Below, in pieces: positions 1 to 8,959 of a stretch of DNA of 64,000 nucleotides. Both the position numbers and the translations under genes were made by a program. Each line of letters starts with the position of its first letter. Within the stretch, counting starts at the first letter, position 1. The notes below the pieces were generated by a model. The model had not been told where the DNA came from. It was given only the letters and a program-made list of their open reading frames with translations, and ran no database searches. This DNA is from Centipeda noxia ATCC 43541 (GTDB taxonomy: Bacteria; Bacillota; Negativicutes; Selenomonadales; Selenomonadaceae), in contig NZ_GG749279.1 of NCBI RefSeq assembly GCF_000160555.1, forward strand, positions 1-64,000, written 5' to 3'.

Positions 1-14
1 ACAAGCACTCATAA

Positions 15-130
15 TGCGGTGATGATGCCTGAACGGAACCACCTGTTCCCATTCCGAACACAGCAGTTAAGCGTTCAGAGGCCGAGGGTACTTCGCTGGA
101 GACGGCGCGGGAGACTAGGTAGTTGCCGCT
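15..130 (+). rRNA. rrf: 5S ribosomal RNA
   Basis: The sequence carries the conserved 5S core (CCGAACACAG..AGTTAAGC and the GGTACTTCGCTGGAGAC loop region). The ends pair as helix I (GCGG near 16 with CCGC near 126-129). The ends are set by that pairing and may be off by a few bases. It is the last gene of an rRNA operon whose 23S gene lies left of the window. Confidence 0.93.
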
Positions 131-136
131 CAAGGG

Positions 137-168
137 ACTCGTGAATCGCGTGGTTCACGAGTTTCTTT
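137..168 (+). terminator. Hairpin after 5S rRNA
   Basis: A 9-bp perfect stem (137-145 with 154-162, ACTCGTGAA/TTCACGAGT) is followed by a T-rich run. It may end most rRNA transcripts or act as a processing stem, since the two tRNAs follow with no evident promoter of their own. Confidence 0.7.
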
Positions 169-183
169 ATAAAATTTTATAAT

Positions 184-260
184 GGCGGCTTTGGTGAAGT
201 GGTTAACACACTGGATTGTGGCTCCAGCATGCATGGGTTCGATCCCCATAAGTCGCCCCA
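184..260 (+). tRNA. tRNA-His (GTG)
   Basis: A full cloverleaf with anticodon GTG. It carries the extra 5' G (184) that pairs with C257, which is diagnostic of tRNA-His, and a 7-bp acceptor stem (185-191 with 250-256, one G-T pair). CCA is encoded at 258-260. Confidence 0.95.
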
Positions 261-262
261 TT

Positions 263-338
<76 letters not shown>

Positions 339-348
339 TTGAGATCAA

Positions 349-376
349 CCGTATCGAAAACGATACGGTCTTTTTG
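349..376 (+). terminator. Terminator of the rRNA/tRNA operon
   Basis: Perfect 8-bp stem CCGTATCG/CGATACGG with an AAAA loop, followed by TCTTTTT. This is the clear end of the rrf-tRNA-His-tRNA-Trp transcript. Confidence 0.88.
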
Positions 377-480
377 TGCCTGCTTATCTTCTTTTGCTTG
401 TCAAATACGGTATAATGGTGTAGAATGACAAAAACATGATGAGCAATGTTTTGCTAAGGTTTTAAGGAGGAGATATATCC

Positions 481-1038
481 ATGAAGAGATTCGTCCAGAT
501 GGCGCTTGTTCTATGCCTTACATTATTTGCTGTGCAGGCAGGTGCGTCCGCCTACTCTGATAAGGTGACGCTGCCGGAAGGTGCTGTCATCACGAATGTC
601 AATCGTCTTGCCGTTGGGGCTCCTCTCTATGTTCAGGTCGAAGATACCGCGCCCTCACTTGAGATTCTGACACAGGTCGTTTCAGATGCGAGCCGTGTGA
701 CCCGAGCTAATATTGTGACCTATGATGCGGTTGCAAGCGGTATTCAGGCGAGCAAGGGGATCGATATCAAAGCTCTTCCGCGCCGTGAGGCAGCAAAGGA
801 ATTCAAGGATAATGTCGCATCGTTCGCAGATGCCTACATTATCTTGACGGTTGCAAACAACAGCCGTACGACGTTCTTTTTCGATGTTTATCGCGCGGGC
901 TCAAATGAACTTCTTTATACCTACGAGATTCGTGCAAATAAGTCGGACGGAAATACGGTGGCAACGTTCTCAGCGCTCTCGGAGCAATTCTATAAGAGTT
1001 GGCAGCGTTCGGTGGAAGCTCAGAATAAGAGCAAATAA
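481..1038 (+). CDS. Secreted protein of unknown function
   Basis: A 185-residue protein with a classic signal peptide: MKR, a hydrophobic core at about residues 7-19, and an AxA-type cleavage region near VQAGASA (about 18-24). There is no lipobox cysteine. The mature part is mixed alpha/beta with no motif I recognise. A strong AAGGAGGAG site sits just upstream of the ATG, and a TATAAT lies at 411-416. It has its own terminator, so it is monocistronic. The product is probably periplasmic or cell-envelope associated in a diderm Firmicute; the function is unknown. Confidence 0.8.
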   Translation: MKRFVQMALVLCLTLFAVQAGASAYSDKVTLPEGAVITNVNRLAVGAPLYVQVEDTAPSLEILTQVVSDASRVTRANIVTYDAVASGIQASKGIDIKALPRREAAKEFKDNVASFADAYIILTVANNSRTTFFFDVYRAGSNELLYTYEIRANKSDGNTVATFSALSEQFYKSWQRSVEAQNKSK

Positions 1039-1050
1039 TCAGCAAAACGG

Positions 1051-1077
1051 AGCTCTCACTATGTGGGGGCTCTTTTT
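1051..1077 (+). terminator. Terminator after the secreted-protein gene
   Basis: A 9-bp stem AGCTCTCAC/GTGGGGGCT with G-T pairs, followed by CTTTTT. Confidence 0.7.
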
Positions 1078-1121
1078 GTATGCATGGAAGTGGAATTTAT
1101 AGCATCTGCTCATAATAATTG

Positions 1122-1150
1122 TTGACAAAGACGGCGTGCTATAATAAGAT
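1122..1150 (+). promoter_or_regulatory. Promoter of typA
   Basis: TTGACA at 1122-1127, a 17-bp spacer, and TAAGAT at 1145-1150. A second -10-like TATAAT at 1140-1145 is too close to the -35 to pair with it. Confidence 0.7.
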
Positions 1151-1199
1151 AGACACGCTATCTTTTTGGAACGGGTATTTAGGGAGGCACATTTAATAT

Positions 1200-3017
1200 A
1201 TGACGACGAATGAAAAGCTGCGTAATATCGCAATTATTGCCCATGTTGATCACGGTAAGACCACATTGGTGGATGCGATGCTGCGTCAGAGCCATGTGTT
1301 CCGCTCGAATGAACAGGTCGGTGAGCGCGTGATGGACTCGGGTGATATCGAGCGTGAGCGCGGTATTACGATACTCTCGAAAAATACGGCAATTCTCTAC
1401 GACGGGATCAAGATTAATATTGTGGATACGCCTGGGCATGCAGATTTTGGCGGTGAGGTGGAGCGTGTTCTCAATATGGTAGACGGCGTCCTCCTGCTCG
1501 TCGACGCATTTGAGGGGCCGATGCCCCAGACTAAGTACGTCCTGCGTAAGGCCCTTGAGCAGAAACTCAAGCCGATTGTGGTCATCAATAAAATCGACCG
1601 CCCCGATCAGCGCGTGGACGATGTCTATGATGAAGTCCTTGAACTCTTCATGGAGCTCGATGCAGACGACGATCAGCTCGATTTCCCTGTGATCTATGCA
1701 ACAGCACGCGACGGTATTGCAAAGTTTGAGATGGAGGACCAGAACGACAATCTTGAGCCTCTGATGCAGACGATTGTCAAGGAAATTCCGGCGCCGCAGG
1801 GGGATCTGGATGGTCCTCTGCAGATGATGGTGACAACGCTGGAGGCAGACGACTATGTGGGGCGCGTGGCGATTGGCCGTATTATCCGCGGCTCTGTCCG
1901 CCCAAATCAGAATGTGGTCGTTATCAGCGGTGATCATGAGACAAAGGCAAAAGTCGGCAAGGTTTATGTCTATCAAGGTCTCAAGCGTGTCGATGCAGAT
2001 GTGGCAGGCATGGGCGAGATTGTCGCTTTGACAGGCCTTGGCGATGTGAGTATCGGCTATACGGTAGCGGATGCGGAAAATCCGGAGGCGCTGCCGACGA
2101 TTAATATCGATGAGCCGACGCTTTCCATGACATTCGGCGTCAATACGAGTCCCTTTGCAGGACGCGAGGGCCAGTTTGTGACATCGCGGCATCTGCGCGA
2201 TCGCCTCTTCAAGGAGATTGAGACGAATGTGGCAATGCATGTCGAGGAGACGGACTCTGCGGATGTGTTCAAGGTTTCGGGACGCGGTGAGCTGCATCTC
2301 TCGATTTTGATTGAGCAGATGCGCCGCGAAGGATATGAGCTGCAGGTCGGAAAGCCGGAGGTTGTCTATAAGACGATCAATGGACAGAAGTGCGAGCCGA
2401 TGGAGAATCTGACGGTCGAGGTGCCGCAGGAATACATGGGGGCTGTCATGGAGGCGCTCGGCACGCGTAAGGCGGAACTGTCGAATATGACGGAGCTCTC
2501 GGGTTATATTCGCATGGAGTTCTTCATTCCGGCCCGCGGGCTGATCGGGTTTCGCTCGGAGCTCCTCACGAGCACGAAGGGAAACGGCATCATGAATCAT
2601 ATCTTTCACGGATATGTGCCGTACAAGGGGGATATGAGCGGCCGTTCACACGGATCTCTGGTTGCGTTTGAGCAGGGCGAGACGACAGGCTACGGCATTT
2701 TCTCTCTGCAGGATCGCGGGACGATGTTTATCTCACCGGGGCAGCAGGTTTATGAGGGGATGATCGTAGGCGAAAACGCACGCGACATCGATATGGATAT
2801 CAATCCGTGCAAGAAGAAGAACGTCACGAATATGCGTACGTCTGCTTCGGATGAAGCGATTCGCCTTACCCCGCCGCGCATTCTGAGCTTGGAGCAGGCG
2901 CTCGAGTACATCAATGACGATGAGTTGGTTGAAGTAACCCCGGAAAACATCCGCCTGCGCAAAGCGATTCTCGATCGTACGGCACGCGGGCGCGCGGCAA
3001 AAAATGCTCGAAAATAA
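1200..3017 (+). CDS. typA: Ribosome-associated GTPase TypA/BipA
   Basis: A translational GTPase of 605 residues, the normal BipA length. G1 is AHVDHGKT (14-21), G2 lies around RERGITI (53-59), G3 is DTPGH (76-80) and G4 is NKID (130-133). EF-G-like domains II, III and V follow, then the BipA-specific C-terminal domain. BipA binds the 70S ribosome and supports 50S assembly and growth under stress or cold. An AGGGAGG site lies about 12 bases before the ATG. It is monocistronic with its own promoter. The long open frame on the opposite strand is a codon-bias shadow. Confidence 0.97.
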   Translation: MTTNEKLRNIAIIAHVDHGKTTLVDAMLRQSHVFRSNEQVGERVMDSGDIERERGITILSKNTAILYDGIKINIVDTPGHADFGGEVERVLNMVDGVLLLVDAFEGPMPQTKYVLRKALEQKLKPIVVINKIDRPDQRVDDVYDEVLELFMELDADDDQLDFPVIYATARDGIAKFEMEDQNDNLEPLMQTIVKEIPAPQGDLDGPLQMMVTTLEADDYVGRVAIGRIIRGSVRPNQNVVVISGDHETKAKVGKVYVYQGLKRVDADVAGMGEIVALTGLGDVSIGYTVADAENPEALPTINIDEPTLSMTFGVNTSPFAGREGQFVTSRHLRDRLFKEIETNVAMHVEETDSADVFKVSGRGELHLSILIEQMRREGYELQVGKPEVVYKTINGQKCEPMENLTVEVPQEYMGAVMEALGTRKAELSNMTELSGYIRMEFFIPARGLIGFRSELLTSTKGNGIMNHIFHGYVPYKGDMSGRSHGSLVAFEQGETTGYGIFSLQDRGTMFISPGQQVYEGMIVGENARDIDMDINPCKKKNVTNMRTSASDEAIRLTPPRILSLEQALEYINDDELVEVTPENIRLRKAILDRTARGRAAKNARK

Positions 3018-3078
3018 GTCGAATTTCGAAGAAAATGCAGATATTTCTTGGAAAATAATAAGTTTAGCCGTGAAGCGC

Positions 3079-3107
3079 TTGCATTTCTGAAAGAAATATG
3101 ATAGTAT
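3079..3107 (+). promoter_or_regulatory. Promoter of sepF
   Basis: TTGCAT (3079-3084), a 17-bp spacer and TAGTAT (3102-3107), about 75 bp before the sepF start. Confidence 0.55.
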
Positions 3108-3181
3108 GTCTGCATTAGTAAAAATGAGGACCTGTCACTAATTTTTGATGACGGTAAATTTATGGAGGAAGGAAGAGGTAA

Positions 3182-3724
3182 ATGGGTGCGAATTCATTCT
3201 TTTCACGCGTGAAGGATATGGTCTCACACGTGGTGGACTCATTTATACCGATTGCCGAGGAAGAGGAGTATGAAGCAGATCTGCACGAAGAACAGAATGC
3301 GCAGCAGGTAGCTGCGCGCACAGAACGTGCAGCAGTCTCCGAGCGCCGTGTCGCCAATGGCGGGACAGTAGCGTTCTCTGCACTTGGCTATGGCAGTTCT
3401 TTCTCGACGGTGCGTACGTCTTTAACCGGAGACGGCGGGACGCCGCTGACAGTTCATACGACAAAGGTCGCTGAACTCAAGGTTCGTATTCACCGCCCGC
3501 GCCGTTATGATGATGCGGCTCCAGCTGTTGTTCAGCTCAAGCGGGGGATTGCTGTCGCGGTCAACTTCGACTGCCTGAACGATGCAGAGCGGCGTCGTGT
3601 CTGTGATTTTCTGAACGGCGCCTGTTATGTGCTCCATGGAACGGCACGCGTGGTATCGAGTACGATCATCTTCTACGCACCGAAAGGTGTGGATGTGACT
3701 GAGACGATGGCTGCGGCAATTTAA
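3182..3724 (+). CDS. sepF: Cell division protein SepF
   Basis: 180 residues. The N-terminal stretch (about 1-20, [14 protein letters not shown]) looks like the amphipathic membrane-anchoring helix of SepF. A low-conservation acidic/alanine linker follows, and the C-terminal half (about 93-175, from [17 protein letters not shown]) matches the DUF552/SepF fold that polymerises and binds FtsZ. SepF tethers FtsZ filaments to the membrane. The gene stands alone here rather than in the ylm cluster next to ftsZ, which is a departure from Bacillus. GGAGGAAGGAG lies 5' of the ATG. Confidence 0.87.
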   Translation: MGANSFFSRVKDMVSHVVDSFIPIAEEEEYEADLHEEQNAQQVAARTERAAVSERRVANGGTVAFSALGYGSSFSTVRTSLTGDGGTPLTVHTTKVAELKVRIHRPRRYDDAAPAVVQLKRGIAVAVNFDCLNDAERRRVCDFLNGACYVLHGTARVVSSTIIFYAPKGVDVTETMAAAI

Positions 3725-3755
3725 CTCTGTTCATTTCGACGTAAATCAGGAAATG

Positions 3756-3780
3756 GAGAGCCGATGTGCTCTCTATTTTT
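3756..3780 (+). terminator. Terminator after sepF
   Basis: GAGAGC/GCTCTC stem (3756-3761 with 3768-3773), then ATTTTT. Confidence 0.7.
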
Positions 3781-3801
3781 GTGCAATTTTTTTTGCGGGC
3801 A

Positions 3802-3830
3802 TTGTTTTGTGTGTGTTCTTATGCTATAAT
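3802..3830 (+). promoter_or_regulatory. Promoter of rpsB
   Basis: TTGTTT (3802-3807), 17 bp, then TATAAT (3825-3830) preceded by TGC, i.e. an extended -10. It leaves a leader of roughly 100 nt before rpsB, long enough for autogenous control by S2, although I did not identify a specific fold. Confidence 0.75.
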
Positions 3831-3935
3831 ATCCCGCAGTGTGAAAAAGCACGCGCTTCCGATAGCCGTTCTGTGCCGTGTTCTGCGGTGGTACGGCGGA
3901 TGAGGAACGCGGAAGAACAACAGGAGGTATTTTCA

Positions 3936-4646
3936 ATGGCAGTGATTTCTATGAAGCAGCTTCTGGAGGCAGGCGTCCATTTCGGACATCAGACGCGCCG
4001 CTGGAACCCGAAGATGGCGCGTTACATCTTCACGGAGCGCAACGGTATCTATATCATCGATCTGCAGAAGACGGTGCGCAAGGTGGACGAGGCGTATAAC
4101 TTTCTCCGCAGCGTTGCGCAGGAAGGCAAGTCTGTTCTCTTCATCGGAACGAAGAAACAGGCGCAGGAGGCGATCCGCGAGGAGGCTCTGCGTGCAAATA
4201 TGTTCTATGTCAATGAGCGCTGGCTCGGCGGCATGATGACGAACTTCCAGACGATTCAGCGCCGCATTCATCGCCTCAAGACGCTCGAGGAGATGGAGGA
4301 GAACGGGACATTCGACCTGCTGACGAAGAAAGAGGTGCAGGGGCTGCGCCACGAGAAGGAGAAACTCGAGCGCTATCTGGGCGGAATTAAGGATATGAAC
4401 CGTCTGCCGGGCGCGCTCTTCGTCGTTGATCCGCGCAAGGAGCGCATTGCAGTTGCTGAGGCACGCAAACTGAACATCCCAATTGTTGCGATCGTCGATA
4501 CGAACTGCGATCCGGATGAGATCGACTATGTGATTCCCGGAAATGACGATGCCATCCGTGCGGTAAAACTTCTTACAGGCTGCATGGCGGATGCTGTGCT
4601 CGAAGGCAGTCAGGGGGGAGCTTCGGAAGAAGCTGCCGCTGAGTAA
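3936..4646 (+). CDS. rpsB: 30S ribosomal protein S2
   Basis: 236 residues from the ATG at 3936, chosen because CAGGAGG sits 7 bases upstream. An in-frame start further upstream at 3753 would lie before the promoter. The S2 signatures are clear: [22 protein letters not shown] near the start, FIGTKKQAQ and [11 protein letters not shown] in the middle, and the [12 protein letters not shown] region. S2 is a late-assembling small-subunit protein. A hairpin terminator/attenuator separates it from tsf, the classic arrangement. Confidence 0.98.
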   Translation: MAVISMKQLLEAGVHFGHQTRRWNPKMARYIFTERNGIYIIDLQKTVRKVDEAYNFLRSVAQEGKSVLFIGTKKQAQEAIREEALRANMFYVNERWLGGMMTNFQTIQRRIHRLKTLEEMEENGTFDLLTKKEVQGLRHEKEKLERYLGGIKDMNRLPGALFVVDPRKERIAVAEARKLNIPIVAIVDTNCDPDEIDYVIPGNDDAIRAVKLLTGCMADAVLEGSQGGASEEAAAE

Positions 4647-4659
4647 AAGAATTTTTGAG

Positions 4660-4691
4660 GGGTAAGGGACTGTTATCCCTTGCCCTTTTTT
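4660..4691 (+). terminator. rpsB-tsf intergenic terminator/attenuator
   Basis: A 10-bp stem GGGTAAGGGA/TCCCTTGCCC (4660-4669 with 4676-4685, one G-T pair) followed by six Ts. It lies between two genes of one operon, so partial read-through probably sets the S2 to EF-Ts ratio. Confidence 0.85.
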
Positions 4692-4721
4692 CGTGAAAAT
4701 ATATCTTTGGGAGGAATGATC

Positions 4722-5588
4722 ATGGCAATTACAGCTGCAATGGTAAAGGAACTGCGTGAGCGCACAGGCGCGGGGATGATGGACTGCAAGAAAGCACTTG
4801 CAGAAACCAACGGTGATATGAAGGCGGCAATCGACTATCTGCGTGAGAAGGGCATCGCAAAGGCGGAAAAAAAGGCAGGCCGCATCGCGGCTGAGGGTGC
4901 TGTGACGGCATATCTTTCTGCAGATGCAAAGGCTGGCGCTATCGTCGAGATCAACTGCGAGACGGATTTTGCTGCAGGAAACGAGCAGTTCCGCGCGCTG
5001 AGCGCAAAGATCGCAAAGCACATCGCTGAGACGAATCCTGTGGATCTGGATGCGCTGAATGCGAGCACGCTTGACGGCAAGGAGGTTGCCGCTCTCATTA
5101 CAGAGGCGACTGCGACGATCGGCGAGAAGATTTCACTGCGCCGTTTTGCGCGCTATGAGGGGGCAGGGCGCGTTGCGACCTATATCCATATGGGCGGAAA
5201 GATCGGCGTCCTCGTGGAGCTCTCGGGCGGAGATGAACAGCTTGGCAAGGATATCGCGATGCAGATCGCGGCGGCAGCACCGATTGCGGTTGACCGCTCG
5301 GGCGTGACGGCAGATGATATCGAGCATGAGAAGGAAGTACTGCGCAAGCAGGCACTTGAAGAAGGTAAGCCCGAGAAGATCGTGGAGAAGATGGTCGAAG
5401 GGCGCATCAATAAGTTTTACGAAGAGGTCTGTCTGCTTGAGCAGAAGTTTGTAAAGGATCCTGAGCAGAAAGTTTCCGCCGTGCTCGGTTCGGTTGGGGT
5501 GAAGAGGTTTACGCGTTTCCAGCTGGGCGAGGGCATTGAGAAGAAGCAGGAAGATTTCGCTGCTGAGGTTGCCGCACAGATGCAGTAA
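4722..5588 (+). CDS. tsf: Elongation factor Ts
   Basis: 288 residues from the ATG at 4722 (GGGAGGA just upstream; in-frame ATG codons at 4680 and 4716 are less well placed for that site). It contains the UBA-like N-terminus with [12 protein letters not shown] (15-26), the core region with the CETDF motif and the [15 protein letters not shown]-type end. EF-Ts is the nucleotide exchange factor for EF-Tu. It is the distal gene of the rpsB-tsf unit, with a strong terminator after it. Confidence 0.98.
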   Translation: MAITAAMVKELRERTGAGMMDCKKALAETNGDMKAAIDYLREKGIAKAEKKAGRIAAEGAVTAYLSADAKAGAIVEINCETDFAAGNEQFRALSAKIAKHIAETNPVDLDALNASTLDGKEVAALITEATATIGEKISLRRFARYEGAGRVATYIHMGGKIGVLVELSGGDEQLGKDIAMQIAAAAPIAVDRSGVTADDIEHEKEVLRKQALEEGKPEKIVEKMVEGRINKFYEEVCLLEQKFVKDPEQKVSAVLGSVGVKRFTRFQLGEGIEKKQEDFAAEVAAQMQ

Positions 5589-5602
5589 GAACAGAAGAAG
5601 AA

Positions 5603-5651
5603 GGGGCTGTTATGCGGGGCATATTTTTGCCTCGCATAGCGCCCCTTTTTT
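5603..5651 (+). terminator. Terminator after tsf
   Basis: A long stem from GGGGC..TTATGCG to CGCATAG..GCCCC, then six Ts. Confidence 0.85.
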
Positions 5652-5672
5652 GCAGACAGACAGCGTAAAGTA

Positions 5673-5681
5673 TGCTATAAT
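5673..5681 (+). promoter_or_regulatory. Extended -10 promoter of pyrH
   Basis: TGC followed by TATAAT (5676-5681), immediately after the tsf terminator. There is no convincing -35; it is probably an extended -10 promoter driving the pyrH-to-proS run. Confidence 0.65.
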
Positions 5682-5710
5682 GGCGCAAAGAACAAACAGG
5701 AGGAGTCATC

Positions 5711-6436
5711 GTGGAAGCGAAATATCGCCGTGTCGTTTTGAAGCTCAGCGGAGAAGCTCTGGCGGGAGATCAGGGCTTTGGCATCAATCCCGCTGTTGTT
5801 GAGGATATTGCCACACAGATCAAGAGAGTGCGGGATCACGGGATTGATGTCGCGATCGTGGTCGGAGGCGGCAATATATGGCGCGGTCTTGCAGGAAGCG
5901 CCAAAGGAATGGATCGAACGACTGCGGATTATATGGGCATGATGGCAACGGTGATGAATGCGCTTGCACTGCAGGATGCACTGGAAAATCAGGATGTCGA
6001 TACGCGCGTGCAGAGCGCGATCGAGATGCGTCAGGTTGCCGAACCTTATATTCGCCGCCGTGCAATCCGTCACATGGAGAAGGGGCGCGTTGTGATCTTT
6101 GGTGCGGGGACGGGCAATCCGTATTTCTCAACGGATACAACGGCAGCGCTCCGCGCGGCAGAGATTGAGGCGGATGTGATCCTCATGGCAAAGAAGGGAA
6201 CAGACGGCATCTATGATGCCGATCCGAACAAGAACCCCGATGCAAAGCGTTTTGAAACGCTGAGTTATATTGATATCCTTCAGAAAGGACTTGCCGTTAT
6301 GGACGCTACGGCGACAAGTCTCTGCATGGAAAACAAGATCCCAATTGTGGTGTTTAATATTGACGATCATGCGAATATTGCGCGTGCATCGTTCGGCGAA
6401 CCGATTGGAACAACCGTAGGAGGCGAAGCAGTATGA
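5711..6436 (+). CDS. pyrH: UMP kinase
   Basis: 241 residues, starting at GTG 5711 behind AGGAGGAG. This is an amino-acid-kinase fold: KLSGEAL (11-17), GGGNIWRG (52-59), and the [21 protein letters not shown] and DGIYDADP segments that mark bacterial hexameric UMP kinases. It phosphorylates UMP to UDP with ATP and is normally activated by GTP and inhibited by UTP. It overlaps frr by 4 bases (ATGA), so the two are translationally coupled. Confidence 0.98.
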   Translation: MEAKYRRVVLKLSGEALAGDQGFGINPAVVEDIATQIKRVRDHGIDVAIVVGGGNIWRGLAGSAKGMDRTTADYMGMMATVMNALALQDALENQDVDTRVQSAIEMRQVAEPYIRRRAIRHMEKGRVVIFGAGTGNPYFSTDTTAALRAAEIEADVILMAKKGTDGIYDADPNKNPDAKRFETLSYIDILQKGLAVMDATATSLCMENKIPIVVFNIDDHANIARASFGEPIGTTVGGEAV

Positions 6437-6990
6437 TCAAGGAGATTTTATCGAAACACGAAGAAAGCATGAACAAGGCGATTGACGTGCTTCGCCGGGA
6501 GTTCTCATCCCTGCGGGCGGGGCGTGCGACGCCGAACCTGCTGGATAAGGTGATGGTGCCGTACTATGGGACGCCGACGTCGGTGAACCAGCTGGCCAAG
6601 GTAACGGTGCCGGAACCTCATATGATCGTCATTACGCCATGGGAGAAAGAGATTCTGCACGATATTGAGATTGCAATCTCCAAGTCAGATCTCGGGCTCT
6701 CACCGAATTCGGACGGTACGGTGATTCGTCTGGCTGTTCCGCAGCCGACGCAGGAGCGCCGCAAGGAGCTCATTAAAACGGTCGGCAAGAAGACGGAGGA
6801 GGCAAAGGTTGCCCTGCGCAATATCCGCCGCGATGCAAATGAGGCAATCAAGAAGCTCGAAAAGGATAAGGAGATCAACGAGGATGAGTCCAAGCGCGGT
6901 CAGGACTCCGTGCAGAAGCTTGTTGATAAATTTGTGAAGCAGATGGAAGAAATGCGCGCATCAAAAGAAAAAGAGGTCATGGAGATTTGA
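6433..6990 (+). CDS. frr: Ribosome recycling factor
   Basis: 185 residues, the standard RRF length. The pattern [19 protein letters not shown] near the start, the VPYYG..SVNQLA segment, and the basic helix [26 protein letters not shown] are diagnostic. With EF-G it splits post-termination ribosomes. It sits between pyrH and uppS as in most Firmicutes. Its TGA overlaps a possible TTG start of the next small frame. Confidence 0.98.
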   Translation: MIKEILSKHEESMNKAIDVLRREFSSLRAGRATPNLLDKVMVPYYGTPTSVNQLAKVTVPEPHMIVITPWEKEILHDIEIAISKSDLGLSPNSDGTVIRLAVPQPTQERRKELIKTVGKKTEEAKVALRNIRRDANEAIKKLEKDKEINEDESKRGQDSVQKLVDKFVKQMEEMRASKEKEVMEI

Positions 6991-7235
6991 CGCCGGAACT
7001 CTTTTTAGCATATCCGTGGGATACTGCCAGGAATGCGCTTGAAGCGGAAGGGATCTCTTATGCGGCGGAGAAGACGCATTCTCCGCGCAATTTCTTTCCC
7101 GTTGACGAAGCAGAACTCTATGTTATCCGAATGCACCAGCACAGCGGAGAATGCACGGTTACGCTCGTATCCTCTCCGATGCGGAGTGCGTCGGTCGCCG
7201 CGTATGAAGAGGACTTTCCCGCTGAGCGGGCGTGA
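6987..7235 (+). CDS. Small hypothetical protein between frr and uppS
   Basis: 82 codons from TTG 6987, which overlaps the frr stop (TTGA). An ATG further in would shorten it. The composition and third-position GC resemble neighbouring genes, and it fills the frr-uppS gap exactly, so it is probably translated by coupling. It has no signal peptide and no motif I recognise (note PRNFFPVDEAELYVIRMHQ). Function unknown. A weak hairpin (ACCCCT..AGGGGT, about 7234-7262) follows it. Confidence 0.5.
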   Translation: MTPELFLAYPWDTARNALEAEGISYAAEKTHSPRNFFPVDEAELYVIRMHQHSGECTVTLVSSPMRSASVAAYEEDFPAERA

Positions 7236-7316
7236 CCCCTTTCGGTAAACGCCGGAGGGGTGTTTTGGTCGAATATCGGAGCGATGCCGGTGCAGAGGAG
7301 GACGGAAGGGATAACG

Positions 7317-8111
7317 ATGTGGAGAAAGATATTTGGCGGCGGGAAGAACGCGTCTGTACTCTCTGAGAGGACGGATCCGTCTGACTTCATGCTTGACCGC
7401 ACAAGTATGCCGCGCCATGTCGCTATCGTCATGGACGGGAATGGACGCTGGGCAAAGGCGCAGGGACGTTCGCGCTCGGCAGGCCATGAAGCCGGGGCAC
7501 ATACGCTCAAGCGTATTGTGCGCGCGGCTTCGGATATGGGGATTGAGGTCCTTACGGTCTATGCGTTTTCCACTGAAAATTGGAAGCGGCCGAAGATTGA
7601 GGTCGATTTCCTTCTGAACCTGTTTGATTCCTTCCTTACGAAGGAGATTGCGGAGATGCACGCGGAAAACGTGCGTATCAGCTTCATCGGGCGCCGTGAT
7701 CGATTTACGGATCGTTTTCTGCGCCGCATGCAGGAAGCGGAAGAGCGTACGGCGGACAATACCGGCATTCATTTTAACTTGGCTGCGAATTACGGCAGTC
7801 AGGATGAGATCCTGCGCGCTGCGCGTACGCTTGCTGAACGCGCAGCGGCGGGGGAGATCACCGCTGAGGAAATCGACGAGGAGATTTTTTCCCATGCGCT
7901 TGATACGGCGGGAGATCCTCCTGTCGATCTCTTCATTCGTACGAGCGGCGATCTCAGGCTCAGCAATTTCCTTCTCTGGCAGTCTGCCTACGCGGAACTT
8001 TACTTTACCGATACGTATTGGCCGGACTTTACGCCGGAAGAATTTGCACGCGCCATTGAGGATTTTGCAGGACGGAGCCGCCGGTTCGGCGGGCTGTCTG
8101 CAGAAGGATAA
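7317..8111 (+). CDS. uppS: Undecaprenyl diphosphate synthase (cis-prenyltransferase)
   Basis: 264 residues from the ATG at 7317, preferred because GGAGGACGGAAGGG lies directly upstream. The catalytic motif MDGNGRWAK is at 39-47 (Asp40), HEAGAHTLKRIV and YAFSTENWKRP follow, and the C-terminal DLFIRTSGDLRLSNFLLWQ with the WPDFTPEEFARAIEDF region binds isopentenyl diphosphate. It makes the C55 carrier lipid for peptidoglycan and O-antigen, condensing IPP onto FPP at the membrane surface. It is followed at 14 bases by cdsA. Confidence 0.97.
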   Translation: MWRKIFGGGKNASVLSERTDPSDFMLDRTSMPRHVAIVMDGNGRWAKAQGRSRSAGHEAGAHTLKRIVRAASDMGIEVLTVYAFSTENWKRPKIEVDFLLNLFDSFLTKEIAEMHAENVRISFIGRRDRFTDRFLRRMQEAEERTADNTGIHFNLAANYGSQDEILRAARTLAERAAAGEITAEEIDEEIFSHALDTAGDPPVDLFIRTSGDLRLSNFLLWQSAYAELYFTDTYWPDFTPEEFARAIEDFAGRSRRFGGLSAEG

Positions 8112-8125
8112 ATGGGAGGCTGTTT

Positions 8126-8947
8126 TTGATTACACGTATGATTTCCGGAATCGTCGGCATTGGCATCTCTGCATATGTCATTCAGCGGGGAGGAACGACG
8201 TTTTCCATTGCTGCGGCAGTGCTTGCTGTGCTTGCATGGTTTGAATTTACACGCGCCTTTTCGCGCCGCGGGGGAAATCCTGCACTTTTTTCAGGTTTGC
8301 TCGGCATCGGAGGAATGCTCTACGGTGCCTATACGGGGCAGCTGGATATGATCCTGCTGGCCGTTACGGCTTCTTCTCTGCTTGCGCTGCTGACGTCGGT
8401 TTTGCTTCGCGGCGACGTATCAGTGCCGGACGCGTGTATTTCCGTCGCCGGAATCTGTTACATCGGACTCCCGTTTGCCCACCTCATCATGCTGCGCTAT
8501 CTTTCGGGCGGTACGTATGTGACGCCGATTGAGACGTTCGATCTTGGAACGGCAATGGTCTGGGTTATGTTTATTGGAACATGGGCAAGCGACAGCTTTG
8601 CATATTTTACAGGAAATACGGTCGGATCGCATAAGCTCGCGCCAGCGATCAGTCCGAACAAGACCATTGAGGGATTTTTCGGAGGGCTTATTGGTACGAC
8701 AGTGACTGTTGCAGGTATTGGATACCTCCTGCATATGCCGCTGCCTCAGATGGCGGGCCTCGGAGCGGCAATCGCCGTGCTCGGTACGCTTGGCGATCTC
8801 GTGGAGTCCATGATGAAGCGCCATACGGGAATCAAGGATTCGGGGGCGATTATTCCAGGACACGGCGGCATCTGGGATCGCTTTGACAGCGTGCTTTTTA
8901 CTGCGCCGCTTGTCTATTACTATACGATATATTTTGTACTTCGATAA
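8126..8947 (+). CDS. cdsA: Phosphatidate cytidylyltransferase (CDP-diglyceride synthase)
   Basis: 273 residues starting at TTG 8126 behind GGGAGGC; an internal ATG four codons later is an alternative start. It is a polytopic membrane protein with about 7-8 hydrophobic segments. The C-terminal CDS signature, running from SMMKRHTGIKDSGAIIPGHG to DRFDS (about residues 228-255), contains the metal-binding Asp residues. It converts phosphatidic acid plus CTP to CDP-diacylglycerol. The next gene is rseP; dxr, which often sits between them, is absent here. Confidence 0.95.
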   Translation: MITRMISGIVGIGISAYVIQRGGTTFSIAAAVLAVLAWFEFTRAFSRRGGNPALFSGLLGIGGMLYGAYTGQLDMILLAVTASSLLALLTSVLLRGDVSVPDACISVAGICYIGLPFAHLIMLRYLSGGTYVTPIETFDLGTAMVWVMFIGTWASDSFAYFTGNTVGSHKLAPAISPNKTIEGFFGGLIGTTVTVAGIGYLLHMPLPQMAGLGAAIAVLGTLGDLVESMMKRHTGIKDSGAIIPGHGGIWDRFDSVLFTAPLVYYYTIYFVLR

Positions 8948-8959
8948 AAAGGAGTTCGG

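Noticed and set aside
178-183. TATAAT directly before tRNA-His
   Set aside because: Only one base from the tRNA start, so transcription would begin inside the tRNA; the tRNAs are more likely processed from the rRNA transcript.
1179-2609. 476-codon open frame on the minus strand across typA
   Set aside because: It lies entirely opposite a clear TypA gene; long antisense frames are expected here from GC-biased codon use, and the product has no recognisable domain.
7234-7262. Terminator between the small frame and uppS
   Set aside because: The stem has an internal mismatch and the T-run is short; the downstream genes are probably in the same operon.
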